Source of the DNA: JAKAGE01 sp964416665 | GTDB lineage: Bacteria; Patescibacteriota; Minisyncoccia; UBA6257; 2-01-FULL-56-20 | Direction: 5' to 3' | Assembly: GCA_964416665.1 (NCBI GenBank) | Contig: CAYQFA010000002.1 | Location: 1-37,751, forward strand | DNA length: 37,751 bases | Part shown: positions 31,986-37,751 of the stretch, piece after piece | Layout of the letters: each line of letters starts with the position of its first letter | Numbering within the stretch: position 1 is the stretch's first letter | The notes under the pieces: generated by a model | The model's database searches: none | What the model saw: the letters and a program-made list of their open reading frames with translations, nothing else | What the model was told of the DNA's origin: nothing | Translations under genes and position numbers: made by a program

Positions 31986-32137
31986 GCCACTGTACCTTGA
32001 AATTTCATTCGCCGTAGCGCTCAGAGTGACTTTATTACAAAAGGTATTTTGCGCGCTGCGGTCGAACAATCAAAAGCGATGAAACGCTTTGCAGAAATGC
32101 GAACGCGCTCAAGTCCACCCCAGCGAGGAGGAACACT

Positions 32138-32773
32138 ATGAGTATTAATGTTGAGCAACGTTTCGCCCTGCTCGCTTCGATGGGAGCGAATATGGATTGG
32201 GATTCACTCACCACCGAGCAGGTCCAACTTGGCATCACGGGAGACCTCAAACGCCTTGGCAAGGAAGCGACTCTGTTTGTTCAGGTTGGCTTCCAAGTAC
32301 AGATCGGCGAGTACTTTCGCGACACGGGCGAGTTGAACATCAAGCTTCCCGCACTCAAGCGCTACACACTTGAGCAACTCCAGGAGAAGTATCCCGGGAT
32401 GGACATCGTGTCCGTCGAGGATACTTCAACCGAGGAAGAGGTAACACTCTCACTCGCGACGGTACTCGTCCCAAGCGACAAAGGCTCCATCGGCGGCGAG
32501 GAATACTGGAAGAGAGTTGTGGCAAAACTCAGCTCTCTCCTTGGCATCCAACATCGCGACTGGCTCATTGAGCATCAGGCGGAACCTGAATGCCAGGCCT
32601 TCATGGCGCTTCTCGGAAAGGTCTGGATCGACTTTCTGGGAACCATCCTGGTCCACCGCGATGGCGATCGCAACGTTCCGTGCTGCTATCGGGTCGGCTC
32701 GCGCTGGAACGGCTACTGGCACTGGCTCAGCGTCGGCTTCAGCAGCGACGGTCGCGTCGCTTTCGGTAAGTAG
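32138..32773 (+). CDS. DGR variable protein
   Basis: Target of diversification. The 211-residue product has no signal peptide or membrane helix. Its N-terminal about 165 residues are of unknown fold. The C-terminal about 40 residues (from LVHRDGDRN to VAFGK) are the translated variable region and resemble the end of a C-type-lectin-like ligand fold, with R-W-N-G-x-W-x-W-L-S and R-V-A-F-G. Variable codons read out as H, D, C, Y, R, V, Y, H, V, G, S, D and G at adenine-bearing template codons. The stop comes 4 nt after the last VR base. What the protein binds is unknown. Confidence 0.9.
   Translation: MSINVEQRFALLASMGANMDWDSLTTEQVQLGITGDLKRLGKEATLFVQVGFQVQIGEYFRDTGELNIKLPALKRYTLEQLQEKYPGMDIVSVEDTSTEEEVTLSLATVLVPSDKGSIGGEEYWKRVVAKLSSLLGIQHRDWLIEHQAEPECQAFMALLGKVWIDFLGTILVHRDGDRNVPCCYRVGSRWNGYWHWLSVGFSSDGRVAFGK
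32649..32766 (+). repeat. DGR variable region (VR)
   Basis: 118 bp aligned without gaps to TR at 33089-33206. There are fourteen differences, each at a TR adenine (14 of 28 adenines changed, 0 of 90 other bases). Homology ends sharply at CGTCGCTTTCGG, the likely initiation-of-mutagenic-homology end. Confidence 0.95.
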
Positions 32774-32779
32774 CAAATC

Positions 32780-32824
32780 GGGCCCTCGTGCACTTGGTCT
32801 TTTTGACCTTGAGCACTTGGGCCC
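32780..32824. promoter_or_regulatory. Hairpin downstream of VR with T-tract
   Basis: GGGCCC (32780-32785) pairs with GGGCCC (32819-32824), with inner pairs GTGC/GCAC and GGTC/GACC around a five-T loop. A T-tract follows. It starts 13 nt past VR. It may be the hairpin/cruciform needed for DGR retrohoming, a terminator, or both. Confidence 0.6.
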
Positions 32825-32990
32825 TTTAAATTTTTTTAATAACCATGCTATGCTAAAAACGGATAGTAGATCGTTGCGCATGGCTACGGTTCTGCGCGGT
32901 CGAACTCTGCGATAGCATCGGCCGGAGCGGGAGGGGATACGTTTTCTCCCGGCGTGCAATGCTCATGCGCCCACTTATTATTGCTACTTG

Positions 32991-33082
32991 GTGCGGGACA
33001 TTAAGGAATTATTTTACAGATTCCAAATACGATACAATCCTGAGAGTGCTCAAGGGATGGTGGCGCGGATGATGTCCCGCAC
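32991..33082 (+). other. Inverted repeat enclosing the TR leader
   Basis: GTGCGGGACAT (32991-33001) pairs perfectly with ATGTCCCGCAC (33072-33082), ending 6 nt before TR. Smaller stems lie inside (GGAAT...ATTCC; CCTGAG-AGTG-CTCAAGG). It may fold the 5' part of the TR RNA. A TACAAT at 33033-33038 inside it is an alternative promoter reading. 32838-32990 shows no gene. Confidence 0.5.
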
Positions 33083-33088
33083 ATTTCG

Positions 33089-33206
33089 TGGTCAACCGCG
33101 ATGGCAATCGCAACGTTCCGTACTGCAATCAGGACGGCTCGCGCTGGAACGGCAACTGGAACTGGCTCAGCAACGACTTCAACAGCAACGATCGCGTCGC
33201 TTTCGG
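33089..33206 (+). repeat. DGR template repeat (TR)
   Basis: Rich in AAC/AAT codons, in the same orientation as VR, 440 bp downstream of it. It would read in the VR frame to a stop just past its end, but has no start codon and is non-coding. The TR transcript runs rightward, toward the 3' end of the leftward Avd gene 14 bp away. Confidence 0.95.
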
Positions 33207-33219
33207 AAACTGGCAATAA

Positions 33220-33621
33220 TTATGAACGATGTCCGGCGGGTTCGCTGCGGCTCATTGTTTGCCGCACCCATCCGCCGAGCATCTTGCCGACCTCCTCCAG
33301 GGGTTCGGCGAGCATGATATATTTTCTATTATCGATGGCTTTTATCTCCCATGAAATTTGGAGAAACAGCTTTAAAAGATCCAATTTGGCGGCAGCTTTT
33401 TGCAAATAAGGAAGTTTTTGTTCTTTGGAGAGATGACTTGCGAGAAACATCAATTCTGTCGTTTCAATAAAAAGGTCGTCGATCTTTTGCCCCATGGTAT
33501 AGCGGGATGTTTTCGCCATATCCGGTATGAATTCGTGCCACAGCTTGTAGGCTTCGATAAGACGAATGATGACAGGGACGTTGGCTTTATGCGAGGAAGA
33601 AACGAACGTGTTAGTTTCCAT
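33220..33621 (-). CDS. DGR accessory protein Avd-like (four-helix bundle)
   Basis: Avd proteins form barrel-shaped pentamers that bind RT and TR RNA. The 133-residue product is helical and basic at its C-terminus, with PVIIRLIEAYKLWHEFIPDMAKTSRYTMGQKIDDLF followed by three more amphipathic helices, the pattern of the Avd/four-helix-bundle family. ATG at 33621 is preferred over the longer frame to 33714, which overlaps RT more. It is on the opposite strand to VP, TR and RT: its 5' end overlaps the RT start by 14 bp and its stop is 14 bp from TR. No Shine-Dalgarno is visible. Confidence 0.83.
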   Translation of the reverse strand: METNTFVSSSHKANVPVIIRLIEAYKLWHEFIPDMAKTSRYTMGQKIDDLFIETTELMFLASHLSKEQKLPYLQKAAAKLDLLKLFLQISWEIKAIDNRKYIMLAEPLEEVGKMLGGWVRQTMSRSEPAGHRS

Positions 33622-34597
33622 AAAAAAGAGGTTAACTAAAAAACGCGGCGATATTGCCTCCCTCGAAAACTTACTCGGGGCGTGGGAGGAATTTTTGGTG
33701 GGCAAAAAATCCAAGCGCGACGTTCAAGATTTCAAAATGCATCTGATGGAAGAAATAGTATCATTAAGAAACGATGTTGTCAAATTTTCGTACCGGCATG
33801 GTGGCTACGAGGCGTTCAAAATTTCCGATCCCAAGCCGCGGGATATCCACAAAGCACCGGTGCGCGACCGTCTTTTACATCACGCCATCTATCGCGTGCT
33901 CTATCCGTTTTTCGACAAGACGTTCATCGCCGATTCGTATTCCTGCCGCATCGGAAAGGGGACGCACAAGGCGCTTGAACGTTTTGAGTCGTTCTGTAAA
34001 AAGGTGAGCCGCAACAACACTCGCACCGTATGGGTATTAAAGTGCGACATTAGAAAATTTTTTGCGAGCATCGACCATGCCGTATTGCTCGGAATACTCT
34101 CAGAATATATTTCCGATTCGGACATCGTGGATCTCTTGCGCGAGATCATTGAAAGCTTTTCTTCCGCTCGCCCCGGCGTCGGGCTCCCGCTTGGAAACCT
34201 TACGTCACAACTCTTTGTAAATATCTATATGAATGATTTTGACCAATTCATGAAACACACGCTCAAAGAAAAATATTATATCCGCTACGCGGACGATTTC
34301 GTCATTTTGTCGGAATCGAAAATTTGGTTGGAATACCAGCTTCCGAAAATTGCCGCATATCTCTCTACGCGATTAAAGCTCGACCTTCACCCGCGGAAAG
34401 TTTCCATAGCGACATTGGCGTCCGGCATAGATTTCCTGGGGTGGGTCATTTTCCCCGACCACAAAGTGCTTCGTACCGCCACGAGACGGAGAATGATAAG
34501 GCGATTGGGTGCAACGGTTGCTCCAGGAACCATCAGTTCTTATAAAGGGCTTTTGAAGCATGGCAATACGTACCGACTTAGCAGGGAAATTTTCTGA
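33608..34597 (+). CDS. DGR reverse transcriptase
   Basis: Copies TR RNA with adenine-directed errors. The 329-residue protein starts VLVSIKKRLTKKRGDI and carries the RT blocks: VRDRLLHHAIYRVLYPFFD (motif 1 region), SYSCRIGKGTHKALERF, WVLKCDIRKFFASIDH (motif 3, first Asp), GVGLPLGNLTSQLFVNIYMNDFD (motif 4 of DGR type, ending T-S-Q), YIRYADDFVIL (motif 5, YADD), HPRKVSIATLASGIDFLGWVIF (motifs 6-7). GTG at 33608 is preferred because GAGGAAG lies 8 nt upstream; ATGs at 33566 and 33569 are alternatives. There is no extra domain. The catalytic residues are all present. Confidence 0.93.
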   Translation: MLVSIKKRLTKKRGDIASLENLLGAWEEFLVGKKSKRDVQDFKMHLMEEIVSLRNDVVKFSYRHGGYEAFKISDPKPRDIHKAPVRDRLLHHAIYRVLYPFFDKTFIADSYSCRIGKGTHKALERFESFCKKVSRNNTRTVWVLKCDIRKFFASIDHAVLLGILSEYISDSDIVDLLREIIESFSSARPGVGLPLGNLTSQLFVNIYMNDFDQFMKHTLKEKYYIRYADDFVILSESKIWLEYQLPKIAAYLSTRLKLDLHPRKVSIATLASGIDFLGWVIFPDHKVLRTATRRRMIRRLGATVAPGTISSYKGLLKHGNTYRLSREIF

Positions 34598-34647
34598 TGC
34601 CATGGCTACTGATAGGCCATTATACTGCTTTGTGTTAAACTGTTTCC

Positions 34648-35199
34648 ATGCCTCCAGCAGCACATGAAAACGAAGACCTTAAGCGTATTTCGACCAAAAA
34701 ACAGGTCGTCGCGGGTTTTGTGGTATATCGTAAAACGAGCGACGGGATAAAATTCCTCTTACTCTATCGCCGCGGCAATTACTGGAATTTCCCCAAGGGC
34801 CATTTCATGCCCGGCGAGCGGAGTATTGACGCAGCCTTGCGCGAGCTGGAAGAGGAGACGGGCATCAAGAAGACCGAACTGAGGATCGTACCCAATTTCC
34901 GGGCGTACGAGAGGTTCTATTTCAAAATCGGGAATCAGGGAATCTACGACACGGTCATTCTTTTTTTGGCGGAAACCCACAAGGCTGATATTCACCTGCG
35001 TCCGCGCGAGCACAGCGGATTCGCCTGGTTCCTCTATCACGACGCGGTGAATGTCATCGGAAAGAAATATGGAGATACGAAAAACGTTCTGAAACAGGCC
35101 AGCGACTTTCTCCACCCGCGCAAGCGGCCCATAAAGCCAGCCGGTGAAAGATCAGCAGAGCATCCGCATACTAAAGAGACCAAAGAAATAGCCAAATAG
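34648..35199 (+). CDS. NUDIX hydrolase
   Basis: Cleaves nucleoside diphosphates linked to another moiety; substrate unknown. The 183-residue protein has the complete NUDIX box GHFMPGERS...ALRELEEETGI (51-73), with the catalytic R-E-x-x-E-E residues, after FLLLYRRGNYWNFPKG, the pattern of diadenosine-polyphosphate (Ap4A) or MutT-like members. The C-terminal about 25 residues are Lys/Glu/Pro-rich and look unstructured. Its last codons lie inside palindrome delta-5, so this tail may have been shaped by that element. It is convergent with rplT. Confidence 0.88.
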   Translation: MPPAAHENEDLKRISTKKQVVAGFVVYRKTSDGIKFLLLYRRGNYWNFPKGHFMPGERSIDAALRELEEETGIKKTELRIVPNFRAYERFYFKIGNQGIYDTVILFLAETHKADIHLRPREHSGFAWFLYHDAVNVIGKKYGDTKNVLKQASDFLHPRKRPIKPAGERSAEHPHTKETKEIAK

Positions 35200-35280
35200 C
35201 AAAAGAAGGGGCTTTCGTGTCCGTTGTGTAATCACAGCAGGACACGAAAGCCCCTTCTTTTGCTATTTGGCTATTTCTTT
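35182..35280. repeat. Palindromic element delta-5 between the NUDIX gene and rplT
   Basis: Arms 35182-35222 and 35240-35280 are perfect complements over 41 bp. The core (35223-35239) reads on the minus strand TGCTGTGATTACACAAC, a delta core in opposite orientation to the other four. The arms contain the ends and stops of both convergent genes. Confidence 0.92.
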
Positions 35281-35618
35281 ACTTCGGCGACGATCTTTTT
35301 GAAGACGTCAGCTTCATGCTCGGCGAGGTCAGCGAGGATCTTGCGATCGATCTGGATGTTCGCCTTTTTGAGGGCGGCGATGAATTTGCTGTAGCTCAAT
35401 CCTTCTTCGCGGACCGCTGCGTTAATCTTGACGCTCCAAAGCTGGCGGAAAACGCGCTTTTTCTCTTTACGGCCACGGAAGGCGTGAGTCCACGCGTGAA
35501 GTAAAGCCTCTTTCGCGGCGCGTTCTTTTGACTTGCGGCCCCAGCTGAAGCCCTTGGCATATTTAAGAACCTTCGCGCGACGCTTATTTGCTGTGGTTCC
35601 CCGTTTTACTCTCGGCAT
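35271..35618 (-). CDS. rplT: 50S ribosomal protein bL20
   Basis: Early-assembly large-subunit protein. The 115-residue sequence is typical: MPRVKRGTTANKRRAKVLKYAKGF at the N-terminus, RKEKKRVFRQLWSVKINAA in the middle and YSKFIAALKKANIQIDRKILADLAEHE in the globular end. It is last in leftward infC-rpmI-rplT, the standard order, 9 bp after rpmI. Its last codons (VKK-stop) fall in the right arm of delta-5. No Shine-Dalgarno is visible. Confidence 0.97.
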   Translation of the reverse strand: MPRVKRGTTANKRRAKVLKYAKGFSWGRKSKERAAKEALLHAWTHAFRGRKEKKRVFRQLWSVKINAAVREEGLSYSKFIAALKKANIQIDRKILADLAEHEADVFKKIVAEVKK

Positions 35619-35627
35619 AATAGTGTT

Positions 35628-35804
35628 TTAACCTTTATAATTTAACAACGTTTTCATCGAGATGCCCAAATCGCGCGTCTTTCTGGAATCGCGGTTCATC
35701 TTGGTGCTCTTGCGGGTCTTGAAGTGGTCGACCGCCATGCGGCGCCGAACGACCTTCCCGTTCTTTGTGATCCTTATTCGCTTGGTGAAACTTTTGGATG
35801 CCAT
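35628..35804 (-). CDS. rpmI: 50S ribosomal protein bL35
   Basis: The 58-residue basic protein has the L35 pattern: ASKSFTKRIRITKNGKVVRRR, then HFKTRKSTKMNRDSRKTR. Its place between infC and rplT confirms it. ATG at 35804 is chosen; the 33 extra codons upstream enter infC and are unlike L35. Confidence 0.93.
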   Translation of the reverse strand: MASKSFTKRIRITKNGKVVRRRMAVDHFKTRKSTKMNRDSRKTRDLGISMKTLLNYKG

Positions 35805-35871
35805 GATTTTGACGTGAGCCCCTCGGCTCAATGAGAGTAAGCTTACTATAGATTTTGGGGATTGGCAATAC

Positions 35872-36378
35872 CTATTTCTTCGCGATCTGGATCGACGGGC
35901 CATTGCCCAAAAACTTCGCTTCGTTGAGCTTTTTGTACTCCACCGGGAGCAATGTTAAAAATTCCTTAAGCTTTTCCATGGCCCAGTCCTTATTTCGCTT
36001 CTCGCGGCCGCGCAGGCGCATATTCACCTCGACGGGATGTCCTTCGGCGAAAAACTTCTCAACCTGCCGAACCTTCACCATGAGGTCGTTGTGGGCAGCT
36101 TTCGCGCTGATCTGCACCACCTTCATCGCGGCGCTCTTCTGGGCGAGCCGCTCTTTCTTTATCCGCTTTTCCTCCTCGTAGCGGAATTTGTCATAGTTCA
36201 TGAGCCGTACGACGGGCGGGTGCGCGGCGGCCGATATCTCGATAAGGTCAACAGCCTCCTCCGGGCGGGCGAGCGCGAGCGCGTCGGCGCGGCTCATGAC
36301 GCCAAGGTTCTCTCCCTTTTCGCCGATGACACGGACTTCGGGGGCAGTTATTTGATTATTTATGCGTGGCTTGATTAT
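35872..36378 (-). CDS. infC: Translation initiation factor IF-3, apparent non-AUG start
   Basis: Prevents premature subunit joining and checks the initiator tRNA and start codon. The C-terminal domain is clear (KVVQISAKAAHNDLMVKVRQVEKF; NMRLRGREK; PSIQIAKK). The N-terminal domain extends upstream of the first ATG (36297) through INNQITAPEVRVIGEKGENLGVMS, a conserved IF-3 region. No ATG, GTG or TTG exists between that region and the in-frame stop at about 36406. Initiation must therefore be at a rare codon, ATA 36378 or ATC 36375 (or ATA 36363). Many infC genes use such starts for autoregulation by IF-3. The exact start is uncertain. First gene of infC-rpmI-rplT. Confidence 0.88.
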   Translation of the reverse strand: MIKPRINNQITAPEVRVIGEKGENLGVMSRADALALARPEEAVDLIEISAAAHPPVVRLMNYDKFRYEEEKRIKKERLAQKSAAMKVVQISAKAAHNDLMVKVRQVEKFFAEGHPVEVNMRLRGREKRNKDWAMEKLKEFLTLLPVEYKKLNEAKFLGNGPSIQIAKK

Positions 36379-36416
36379 GGTAGTGGTGCGGGTCGAAAAT
36401 CGTTTCTATCGCTTCC

Positions 36417-36444
36417 ATTGTAACAATTATGGTAGAATAATCAA
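36417..36444 (-). promoter_or_regulatory. infC operon promoter
   Basis: Minus strand TTGATT (36439-36444), 16-bp spacer, TACAAT (36417-36422). It would give about 30 nt of leader to the ATA/ATC start. It overlaps the divergent -10 of the bPH2 gene. Confidence 0.5.
36433..36438 (+). promoter_or_regulatory. Candidate -10 box of the bPH2-domain gene
   Basis: TAGAAT ends 11 nt before the ATG at 36450; it lies within the spacer of the divergent infC promoter. Confidence 0.4.
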
Positions 36445-36449
36445 AACCC

Positions 36450-37040
36450 ATGGCAAACGACGAAATCCCGGAGAACCCCACGGTACCCACCACGATCCCC
36501 GGCGAGCACTATCACACGCTTGGCAGGAAGACGCTTTGGATATTCATCCTCGAGAGGATCCAGCCCGCGATGCTTCTTTTACTTCTCTCGATAGGACTTT
36601 TTGTGGTGAGTCAGTTGGAATTTCCTGCGACGGGGGCGTTCGGTGGTGTCGCCCACTATGCGCTTCTCGCCGCCGGAATTTGTTCGATACTTTTTATCGT
36701 ATTTTTCGGTATCGCGGCGCTCATCGGTTGGCTGATCTATAAAAATTATACTTTCGCGCTGGGCGACGACTCGCTCAAAATAAAGCGCGGGATTTTAAGC
36801 AAAGAGGAGGTGGCGATCCCATATCGTCAGATCCAGGACGTGGACATACAGCGCGACCTCTCGTTCCAAATGTTGGGACTGAGCAAGATCGTCATTTTGA
36901 CGGCCGGGCATGAGGACCAAACAGACACCGACGATGATAGCGAGGGCATTCTGCCGGCCATCGATAAAAATTTGGCGGACTGGTTGCAGTCGGAACTGCT
37001 GAAGCGGGCGAATATTCAAAAAGTAAGCGAAACAAAATAG
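36450..37040 (+). CDS. Membrane protein with bacterial PH (bPH2, YdbS-like) domain
   Basis: The 196-residue product has a cytoplasmic N-terminus, two membrane helices (about 38-55 and 68-92) and a C-terminal beta-rich domain with NYTFALGDDSLKIKRGILSKEEVAIPYRQIQDVDIQRDLSFQMLGLSKIVI. This is the hallmark of YdbS/DUF304 bPH2 proteins: a strand with x-I-x-x-G, then I-P-Y-x-x-I-Q-x-V. Function is poorly known; membrane stress roles have been proposed for relatives. Its last eight codons lie inside the left arm of palindrome alpha-3. Confidence 0.85.
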   Translation: MANDEIPENPTVPTTIPGEHYHTLGRKTLWIFILERIQPAMLLLLLSIGLFVVSQLEFPATGAFGGVAHYALLAAGICSILFIVFFGIAALIGWLIYKNYTFALGDDSLKIKRGILSKEEVAIPYRQIQDVDIQRDLSFQMLGLSKIVILTAGHEDQTDTDDDSEGILPAIDKNLADWLQSELLKRANIQKVSETK

Positions 37041-37172
37041 CACAGCAGCCCTCTGGATAAAAGGGTCGCGTCGCTTTCTGCTGAAAGCGTGATACGTCTC
37101 GGCGCCTACGCGCCTCCGACATACCCTTTTATCCAGAGGGCTGCTGTGCTATTTTGTTTCGCTTACTTTTTG
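37017..37172. repeat. Palindromic element alpha-3 (49-bp perfect arms, 58-nt core)
   Basis: Arms 37017-37065 and 37124-37172 are perfect complements. The core 37066-37123 differs from alpha-2 at several sites, including paired changes C37074/G37087 (T/A in alpha-2) and T37097/A37119 (C/G in alpha-2). The arms contain the coding ends and stop codons of both convergent genes in different frames. Confidence 0.92.
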
Positions 37173-37417
37173 CAGCACTTGCACGAACCGCCGAACAACT
37201 TTATGCAGCCGGCGATGATCACGAGGATCGGCCACGTGACGTCGGCGAATGCCCACGTCAAAACATTGAGCTGCGCGAGGAGGAAGACCAATCCAAGAAT
37301 GATGATGAGGATCGGGACTACCTTGTGATGACCGCAGCCACAATGACCGCCGCCCATTCCGCACGTGCAGGTCTTGCCTTTCATTTCCTCCGCACTGTGC
37401 TCAGTATGATTTTCCAT
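37163..37417 (-). CDS. Small membrane protein, Cys/His-rich N-terminus
   Basis: The 84-residue product has a hydrophilic N-terminus with a Cys/His cluster (KTCTCGMGGGHCGCGHH, about 14-30) that could bind metal. Two hydrophobic segments follow (about 34-52 and 56-73), in the style of DUF5668/LiaI-like small membrane proteins, and it ends CKCCKK. ATG at 37417 is chosen over the frame start at 37435. The final two lysine codons and stop are inside the right arm of alpha-3. Function unknown. Confidence 0.65.
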   Translation of the reverse strand: MENHTEHSAEEMKGKTCTCGMGGGHCGCGHHKVVPILIIILGLVFLLAQLNVLTWAFADVTWPILVIIAGCIKLFGGSCKCCKK

Positions 37418-37524
37418 GATTTTTATTAATGACAAAATCTTTTATTGATGCGTCGACCTTTATGTTTTCTTAGTACTAATAATTGTATCATAACGAATTC
37501 GCGGGCTGACCGCGCGTGGCAAAA

Positions 37525-37553
37525 TTGCTCGCTAGACGGTTTTGTAGTATAAT
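37525..37553 (+). promoter_or_regulatory. tmRNA promoter
   Basis: TTGCTC (37525-37530), 17-bp spacer, TATAAT (37548-37553), about 20 nt before the mature tmRNA 5' end. 37436-37524 shows no gene. Confidence 0.65.
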
Positions 37554-37572
37554 ATGCGGGACAAGTAAATAT

Positions 37573-37751
37573 GGGGATGCACTGGATTCGATAGCGATGA
37601 TCCGTGAGTTTGCGAGCCGATGGCGACGCCGTAAGCGCCGCAAAACCTATAACTGCCAACAATCGCGTTGCAGCTCCAGCGTTCGCTTTTGCGTAAGCTG
37701 GGATCGGCTAGTTCGGGTCTCTTGAGCTAATACCGGTCTTATACAAGGGGA
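37573..37751 (+). ncRNA. ssrA: tmRNA (5' part, cut by window end)
   Basis: Rescues stalled ribosomes by tagging nascent chains. The 5' end GGGGATGCACTGGATTCG is the conserved tRNA-like half and continues into the tag reading frame. From GCC at about 37632 the frame gives A-AKPITANNRVAAPAFAFA then TAA, ending in the hydrophobic Ala-rich tail expected for proteolysis. Pseudoknot segments follow. The 3' half and CCA are outside the window. Confidence 0.9.

Noticed and set aside
32988..33317. 109-codon frame across the TR
   Set aside because: Not in the VR reading frame and without family motifs; the TR is explained as a non-coding DGR template.
12361..37172. CRISPR array
   Set aside because: The repeats are dispersed palindromes with variable arms at gene ends; no regular spacers and no cas genes.

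Overview
The window reads as a compact bacterial chromosome segment, most likely from a candidate phyla radiation (Patescibacteria/Parcubacteria-like) organism. The pointers are: an IF2 without the long N-terminal region, a riboflavin kinase without its FAD-synthetase half, several type IV pilins with near-identical N-termini, promoters whose -10 box lies only 4-11 nt before the start codon, mostly absent Shine-Dalgarno sites, and a diversity-generating retroelement (DGR). TGA is used as a stop. The lineage is inferred, not proven.

Layout: 1-2.0 kb, class II ribonucleotide reductase. 2.25-4.75 kb, an unusual tRNA and a leftward gpsA-ribH-ribE-ribF(kinase) cluster. 4.8-9.3 kb, a membrane-anchored protein of unknown function, a cytochrome bd-type oxidase (cydA-cydB) and a C39-peptidase/TPR protein. 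9.3-12.3 kb, a leftward flippase-DUF192-FemAB fusion. 12.5-14.9 kb, tRNA-Ser, infB, rbfA, tRNA-Cys and tRNA-Leu. 15.1-16.7 kb, a Cache-domain membrane protein overlapping a pilin. 16.8-20.7 kb, tRNA-Leu, parA-parB and a convergent rel gene. 20.7-25.2 kb, a pilin with a lectin-like C-terminus, topA and dprA. 25.3-29.9 kb, a PilO-like protein, a small membrane protein, tRNA-Val, tRNA-Ile, an RluA-type pseudouridine synthase, a pilin and pilB. 29.9-31.9 kb, a possible small RNA, an unusual tRNA and polX. 32.0-34.6 kb, a complete DGR. 34.6-37.4 kb, a NUDIX hydrolase, leftward infC-rpmI-rplT, a bPH2-domain protein and a small membrane protein. The window ends inside a tmRNA gene.

Two systems stand out. 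First, the DGR is intact: promoter, variable protein, 118-bp variable region (VR), downstream hairpin, 118-bp template repeat (TR), Avd-like protein and reverse transcriptase. VR and TR differ at 14 positions, all of them adenines in TR. Avd lies antisense between TR and RT. Second, gene and tRNA 3' ends carry long, mostly perfect palindromes (26-51 bp arms). Their stems are locus-specific, but their apical cores fall into a few families repeated across the window (called alpha, beta, gamma and delta here). Cores show compensatory base changes, one core is identical at two loci in opposite orientation, and some arms include the stop codons of both flanking convergent genes. The two beta copies carry pieces of the neighbouring tRNA T-arm. 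I know of no named element with this architecture.
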